A DNA stretch of 9,887 nucleotides from Zwartia sp. (GTDB lineage: Bacteria > Pseudomonadota > Gammaproteobacteria > Burkholderiales > Burkholderiaceae_B). A program made the translations under genes and the position numbers. The first letter of the stretch is position 1, and the number at the start of each line of letters is the position of its first letter. The stretch is from NCBI GenBank assembly GCA_030653405.1, contig JAURZO010000238.1:1-9887 (forward strand), read 5' to 3'. The notes below the pieces were generated by a model. The model was not told the origin of the DNA. It did no database searches and saw only the letters and a program-made list of their open reading frames with translations. Below, in pieces: positions 5,709 to 9,887 of the stretch.

Positions 5709-8700
5709 CTAAAAACGATAGCGTAGATTGGCGCTCAAGTTCTGGCTCAAGTAGCCTTGACCGGCTTGCAAGCCATACTGCACGCGAAACTCAAGATCAT
5801 CTGAGTCAAACACCTGTAACCCAATATTCAAACGTCCCAGCACTTTAGGGCCGTCGGTCGTGACACCATAAGTACCGACATTGGTCGAGAGATTTGCCAG
5901 TGACATCTGCGTGGTGATCTGATTGCTGGGCAAGAAACTCGCGCCGATACTCACGTATCCTTTGATCTGTCGCTTCTGATCAGTACTCAGCTCGGTGCCA
6001 AACTCAAGCATTGGAGTCACGGCAATGTTGTACTGTCTGCCCGATTGCGCCTTAAGGGCCAACAGGCCACCTGACTCACTGAAACCTGAGAGGTCTGAAT
6101 ACGTCAGATCAACGTCGACGTATGGCTTGATGTAATAGTGACCCTGAGCCTGAGTGTAGGCCGCGCGCAACTTCAAGCCCAACATTGTCATACCTGAGTT
6201 GCTGGTGTAGAGACCCGACAGTGGCTGAGCTGGACTTCCGCTAGGCAGCGACAGTGAACGGTTATTTTTCAACCAGCCTTGGGCCATACCAATCGATCCG
6301 CCAAAAGTCCAGGCCTCAACCTTCTTTTGCAGAGAGACAGAAGCATTAAAAAACTGGCCGCTGCTGGTGAACCTGGTGGATGTCAGGTAGTTGTTGCCGT
6401 ATCCCACACTAAAACCTGCTGTCCACTGCTCATCAATACGTTTTTGGCTACCGAGCCGAATGCCGCTCGCGGTTACGTGATAGCCAGAGTTCGAGTCATT
6501 GGCCGACTGATCAGCGATGCTGCCGGTAAGCTTGCCCCATGTGCAGTTTGTTTGGTTTAAGCGCAAGCCTTCGCCGGTCATCAATGGACAAGACAGACTG
6601 TCCGTGAGCGACGTTGAAAACATTGTCTTGAACTCAATGGCCTGACTGTTGAGCACACCACCGGCAATCTGTTGCACGATGTTCTGATACTGCGCATGCT
6701 CATCGATACCAAGCTGATGCAAGTAACCAAACACAGGTGCCATGTTGGCGCCACCCGCATCCCAGATACGCTGCAAATAGTCCGCGTTGGAACCCTGCAG
6801 ACCAGTCAGCCGTCTGCCCTCCGGAGTGAAGTCAGCTTGAACCACACCGAACAGCGTATTGCCCTGAACCCGGGCATCCCAGTCAAACAACAACGTATCT
6901 TGAATTTGGGCATTGCTTTTAACTGAAGCAGCCGTGATAAAAGGATAGTTAACTGGCAACAGTGAAGCAACGTTAACGGCAATCGTGCCATCGATCGTGG
7001 CACTATCACGCACGCGGATCTGATCACTGGTTTGCGCGTTGTTTTGAGCATCGACGAAAAACACCATAGTGCCAATCGCCCCATTGCGTAACGCTGCCGG
7101 CAACTCAAGCGTATCGGCTACACCGCGTCGGCCCACCAGCAACGTGCCAAAGTTATTTAACGCACTACCTGCGCCCATGGTACCGCCGGGCGCATTCATG
7201 AAGGTCAACTCGCTGCGATTCACAATCTGCCCTGTCAGCAGGCCATAGTTCATCACAGTCGTCTGTCCACCTTGACGGATGTCCAGCACCAAGTCATTGA
7301 CGGGATCAGCCACCAGCACTGAACCGTAGTTCAACAGCTGATTGACCTGGCCATCGAACACGATGGCCGTACCGCCAGCAGACGACACTAACGCGCCAGG
7401 GGCGATGTAGATATAGGGGTCATTGTCACCTTTGACCGAGCCGGCATAAATGGCTGTGCCACCTGTGACCATGACTGAAGAATTGACGTTGATCGCAACT
7501 ATACCGGCGGAACCACTACCCTGGCCTGAACCCACTACGAAGTTGCCTTCCGTGCGCAACAAACCGCCTCCCCCGCCCACCGACTGCGCCAGCACACCCA
7601 CAGAGCCTGTACCACTGACCGTCACAGGCGCATTGATATTAACCGTGACGTTACCGCCATCGCCATCGCCTGCACTGAATCCTGGTGTGAGCTGCCCAGA
7701 TCCGACCGACGTAAATGCACCGCCTCCGCCGCCCACTGACTGCGCGAAGACACCAACCGAACTGGTACCTGTGGTGGTCACCGCCCCACCAATTGTGACA
7801 GTGACATCGCCACCATCACCCGAAGAACTACCAGTCGAACCAATAGTCATGAACCCGGCATTGCTCACCGTGGCACTCGACTGGTTGACTAAGGCCGCAT
7901 ACCCACCGCCACCGCCCACCGACTGCGCTAGTACGCCAATGGCGCCTGCGCCAGCGGTATTGACCGTGCCGGACTGGTTCACCGTGACTGGCAACGCGTT
8001 ACCAACACTTCCGCTTTGCGAACCCAGACGACTGCTTTCAAATGTGACAGAGCCTGCCTCGATGGTCGACAGCGCAATACCTCCACCAGCACCCACCGAC
8101 TGGGCAATGACACCAATTGAGTTCGCCCCATTGGTCGTGATGGTTGCACTGCTAGACACCTGGACGTTACTGGATGTTGAGGCAGTCGTCGACACGCTCG
8201 CAGTACCGCCAAGAGTCAAACTATATTGCGTCGACGTTGACTGGCTTAAGGTGGATTGTGACAAACCGCCACCGCCGCTCACACTTTGCGCCACCACGGC
8301 TGGCGCATTGGCGCCACTGGTGAGGATGCTGCTTTGTGCATTGACCTGCACCGAACCCGCAAGGCCAGCGCTACCGCCCGCGGCACCTAGCAGATGGCTG
8401 ACGACCGAAGATGCGGGGCCAAAACTGTTGTTATTGCTGACCCCGCCCACACCGCCGCCGCCGCCCACCGATTGGGCGATCAAGCCAGCCGCGTTATCAC
8501 CCGAGGTGGTCAGATTACTGTAGCTTGTCACGGTCACTGCGCCCGCTGAACCGCCTGAACCACCGGTTGCTCCAAGTGCGAGATTAAAGGTTGACGTGCC
8601 GCCAGCCGGCGTAGTGGATGCTGAGCCGCCGCTACCACCACCGCCACCAACGGATTGTGCAAATAAAGCATGCGAGCCAATCCCGGAGGTCGACACCGCC

Positions 8701-9887
8701 AGACCACTGTTTAATGTGACCTGCTCGCCATCACCGCCTGTGGCCGAAGTGCCACCCAGCGCGAGTCCGACACTGGTGGTATTGCTGTTTTGTGAAGAGG
8801 AGTTAAAGGACGACACACTCGAGCCACCATTGCCGCCACCACCGCCGATCGACTGAGCCACGATTGCGGGTGACAGGTCACCCACCGTGCTGATTTTCTG
8901 GTTCTGAGGCACAGTCAACGCTGCACCAGTTTGCGTGTTGTAGTCAACGTAATAGGTTGACACAAACACCGTGCCACCATCCCCGCCACCTGCACTTGAA
9001 CCACCGATGCTCAAGGTGGCGTTGACATCCCCACCATTACCGCTGGTTGAACTTGCACTTGCAGCATTGCCACCACCACCGCCCACTGATTGCGCGAGCA
9101 CCGCACTGGCATGATCACCCTGTGTGCCAATCGAACTGATCGCAAACACTTCAACTTCTTCACCCACGCCACCCGAACCACCGTTGCCGCCCAAGGCCAA
9201 GCCCATGCTCGCTTTGCCGCCCGTCGAACTGCTCTGGCTTGATGTCGCATTGCCGCCGCCACCACCAATAGACTGCGCAAGAATGCCTGTCGCGTGTGTG
9301 CCTTGGGTTGATACCGCAGCCGATTGGGTCACGGTCACAAGCCCGCTATTATTGCCACTGCCTGAATTGCTGCCAAGTGCCATCGACATCGAGGCATCGC
9401 CACCGCTGTTACTACTCGTCGAACTTGACGCCCCCGCATTGCCACCGCCACCCCCAACCGATTGCGCCATGATGGCAATAGCATTGGCACCCGTTGTTTG
9501 AATGAAAGCGGTCGAACTCACATTGACTTCGCTACCCTGACCGCCTGAACCGCCCGCGGCACCTAGCGCAAAGTTCACGCTGTAGGCACCACTGTTAGTG
9601 TTGGTTGACGATGCACCCGAGGTTCCGCCACCACCGCCCACCGACTGCGCGAAAACGCCCATGCTGGAATCACCGAATGTATAAATCGGTACTGCATTGC
9701 TGACCTGAACTTCTCCACCACTGCCACCGGCGCCACTACTGCCACCCAGACTCGCCGCAACAGAAACGCCGCTCGCAGCTGAAGACGACGTCTGACCTGA
9801 ACCGGCTGTAGATGGGTTCGAGCCGCCGCTGCTGCTTGAGCCAGCCGTCGTTGCAGAACTAACAGACCCACCGCTGCCACCACCACC
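5709..9887 (-). CDS. Giant glycine-rich autotransporter with C-terminal beta-barrel (5' end missing)
   Basis: The frame is open from the right window edge to a TAG at 5709-5711: 1392 residues, with the N-terminus missing. The Met codon at 9662 is internal, since 75 codons of the same repeat style precede it. Numbering from that Met, residues 1 to about 695 form an array of AQSVGGGGG-type repeats rich in Gly, Ser and Thr. Residues 700-1020 form a repeat-poor stalk with beta-helix-like text (LNNFGTLLVGRRG, DQIRVRDSATIDGTIAV). Two cysteines (1025 and 1040) precede a barrel of about 277 residues (1041-1317) ending in RYRF, the terminal aromatic expected for outer-membrane insertion by the BAM machinery. 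In this family (type Va secretion) the barrel anchors the passenger outside the cell, often for adhesion or aggregation. No protease triad is evident in the visible part. Confidence 0.92.
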   Translation of the reverse strand, partial: GGGGSGGSVSSATTAGSSSSGGSNPSTAGSGQTSSSAASGVSVAASLGGSSGAGGSGGEVQVSNAVPIYTFGDSSMGVFAQSVGGGGGTSGASSTNTNSGAYSVNFALGAAGGSGGQGSEVNVSSTAFIQTTGANAIAIMAQSVGGGGGNAGASSSTSSNSGGDASMSMALGSNSGSGNNSGLVTVTQSAAVSTQGTHATGILAQSIGGGGGNATSSQSSSTGGKASMGLALGGNGGSGGVGEEVEVFAISSIGTQGDHASAVLAQSVGGGGGNAASASSTSGNGGDVNATLSIGGSSAGGGDGGTVFVSTYYVDYNTQTGAALTVPQNQKISTVGDLSPAIVAQSIGGGGGNGGSSVSSFNSSSQNSNTTSVGLALGGTSATGGDGEQVTLNSGLAVSTSGIGSHALFAQSVGGGGGSGGSASTTPAGGTSTFNLALGATGGSGGSAGAVTVTSYSNLTTSGDNAAGLIAQSVGGGGGVGGVSNNNSFGPASSVVSHLLGAAGGSAGLAGSVQVNAQSSILTSGANAPAVVAQSVSGGGGLSQSTLSQSTSTQYSLTLGGTASVSTTASTSSNVQVSSSATITTNGANSIGVIAQSVGAGGGIALSTIEAGSVTFESSRLGSQSGSVGNALPVTVNQSGTVNTAGAGAIGVLAQSVGGGGGYAALVNQSSATVSNAGFMTIGSTGSSSGDGGDVTVTIGGAVTTTGTSSVGVFAQSVGGGGGAFTSVGSGQLTPGFSAGDGDGGNVTVNINAPVTVSGTGSVGVLAQSVGGGGGLLRTEGNFVVGSGQGSGSAGIVAINVNSSVMVTGGTAIYAGSVKGDNDPYIYIAPGALVSSAGGTAIVFDGQVNQLLNYGSVLVADPVNDLVLDIRQGGQTTVMNYGLLTGQIVNRSELTFMNAPGGTMGAGSALNNFGTLLVGRRGVADTLELPAALRNGAIGTMVFFVDAQNNAQTSDQIRVRDSATIDGTIAVNVASLLPVNYPFITAASVKSNAQIQDTLLFDWDARVQGNTLFGVVQADFTPEGRRLTGLQGSNADYLQRIWDAGGANMAPVFGYLHQLGIDEHAQYQNIVQQIAGGVLNSQAIEFKTMFSTSLTDSLSCPLMTGEGLRLNQTNCTWGKLTGSIADQSANDSNSGYHVTASGIRLGSQKRIDEQWTAGFSVGYGNNYLTSTRFTSSGQFFNASVSLQKKVEAWTFGGSIGMAQGWLKNNRSLSLPSGSPAQPLSGLYTSNSGMTMLGLKLRAAYTQAQGHYYIKPYVDVDLTYSDLSGFSESGGLLALKAQSGRQYNIAVTPMLEFGTELSTDQKRQIKGYVSIGASFLPSNQITTQMSLANLSTNVGTYGVTTDGPKVLGRLNIGLQVFDSDDLEFRVQYGLQAGQGYLSQNLSANLRYRF
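5712..6542 (-). other. Autotransporter beta-barrel domain (part of the CDS)
   Basis: About 277 residues start at TWGKLTGSIADQ and show alternating amphipathic strands (SGIRLGSQKR, WTAGFSVGYG, YYIKPYVDVDLTYSDL, RLNIGLQVF, LEFRVQYGLQAG). They end in LRYRF. Length and ending match the 12-strand autotransporter barrel family. Confidence 0.88.
7562..9652 (-). repeat. AQSVGGGGG passenger repeat array, 12 motif copies visible
   Basis: Twelve motif copies are seen, ending near 9652, 9470, 9280, 9100, 8865, 8665, 8480, 8296, 8112, 7935, 7750 and 7595. Spacing is mostly about 155-240 bp. The consensus is roughly T-x-G-x-x-A-x-G-V-x-A-Q-S-V-G-G-G-G-G, followed by a Ser/Gly-rich loop, a LxLGGxGGxGG-type segment and a VxVxxxxxVxT strand. 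Variants include AQSI in two copies, SGGGG near 8296 and GAGGG near 8112. A run of GGT/GGC codons at 9876-9887 suggests a further copy starting at the edge. The regular period fits one or more turns of a beta-helix per repeat. Confidence 0.88.

Noticed and set aside
7450..8523. A long plus-strand open frame (357 codons) rich in PPPPPTDCA repeats, with similar frames at 8596-8856 and 9124-9501
   Set aside because: It is the antisense shadow of the glycine codons of the autotransporter repeats (GGT/GGC read backwards as proline codons). It follows the repeat period exactly, and the sense frame encodes a recognisable autotransporter.
9660..9662. Met codon at 9662 as the autotransporter start
   Set aside because: The frame stays open to the window edge with the same Gly/Ser repeat style, there is no signal peptide after this Met, and the Met sits inside the repeat motif.
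1..9887. CRISPR array or tandem satellite suggested by the many regularly spaced motifs
   Set aside because: The repeats are in-frame protein-coding modules with variable third positions and variable spacing. There are no identical short repeats with unique spacers of constant length.

Overview
The window comes from a Gram-negative bacterium. It carries a type V autotransporter ending in an outer-membrane beta-barrel, an RTX-type secreted protein and several proteins with Sec signal peptides. The mid-range GC and the combination of a DUF4214/RTX protein, a glycine-rich autotransporter and a HupE/UreJ-type membrane protein suggest a proteobacterium, perhaps a betaproteobacterium of the Burkholderiales. 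That placement is an inference from gene style, not from a marker gene. Every convincing gene lies on the minus strand, so biological order runs from right to left.

Right part (9887 to 5709): the 3' portion of a giant autotransporter gene, open at the right window edge. At least 1392 residues are present. The passenger is a degenerate array of repeats of roughly 50-80 residues, each ending in an AQSVGGGGG-type motif. It is followed by a repeat-poor stalk and a C-terminal barrel ending in Phe.

Middle (5636 to 4069): three short, closely spaced genes that look like a small metal-related operon. They are a His-rich exported protein (GTG start, possibly coupled to an 11-codon leader ORF), a multi-pass HupE/UreJ_2-type membrane protein with a His-rich tail, and a small exported Cys/His protein resembling the DUF6488 family. 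A 7-bp hairpin separates the first two, and a terminator-like hairpin follows the third.

Left-middle (3965 to 2889): a GT2 family membrane-anchored glycosyltransferase of the GtrB/ArnC/DPM1 type. It probably uses a polyprenyl-phosphate acceptor and has an unusually long C-terminal tail.

2278-2888: about 610 bp of AT-richer sequence with no convincing gene. It holds a possible weak terminator for the glycosyltransferase and promoter/operator-like sequence for the next gene.

Left edge (2277 to 1): the 5' portion (759 codons, open at the left edge) of a large secreted protein. It has DUF4214 modules at the N-terminus, a 94-residue internal duplication, and two blocks of RTX calcium-binding repeats separated by a long spacer. 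It is probably a type I secretion substrate or an S-layer/adhesin-like protein.

Two very large, repeat-built surface proteins with different export routes thus flank a small metal-related operon and one lipid-linked-sugar enzyme. No tRNA, rRNA, CRISPR array, transposase or insertion sequence was seen.
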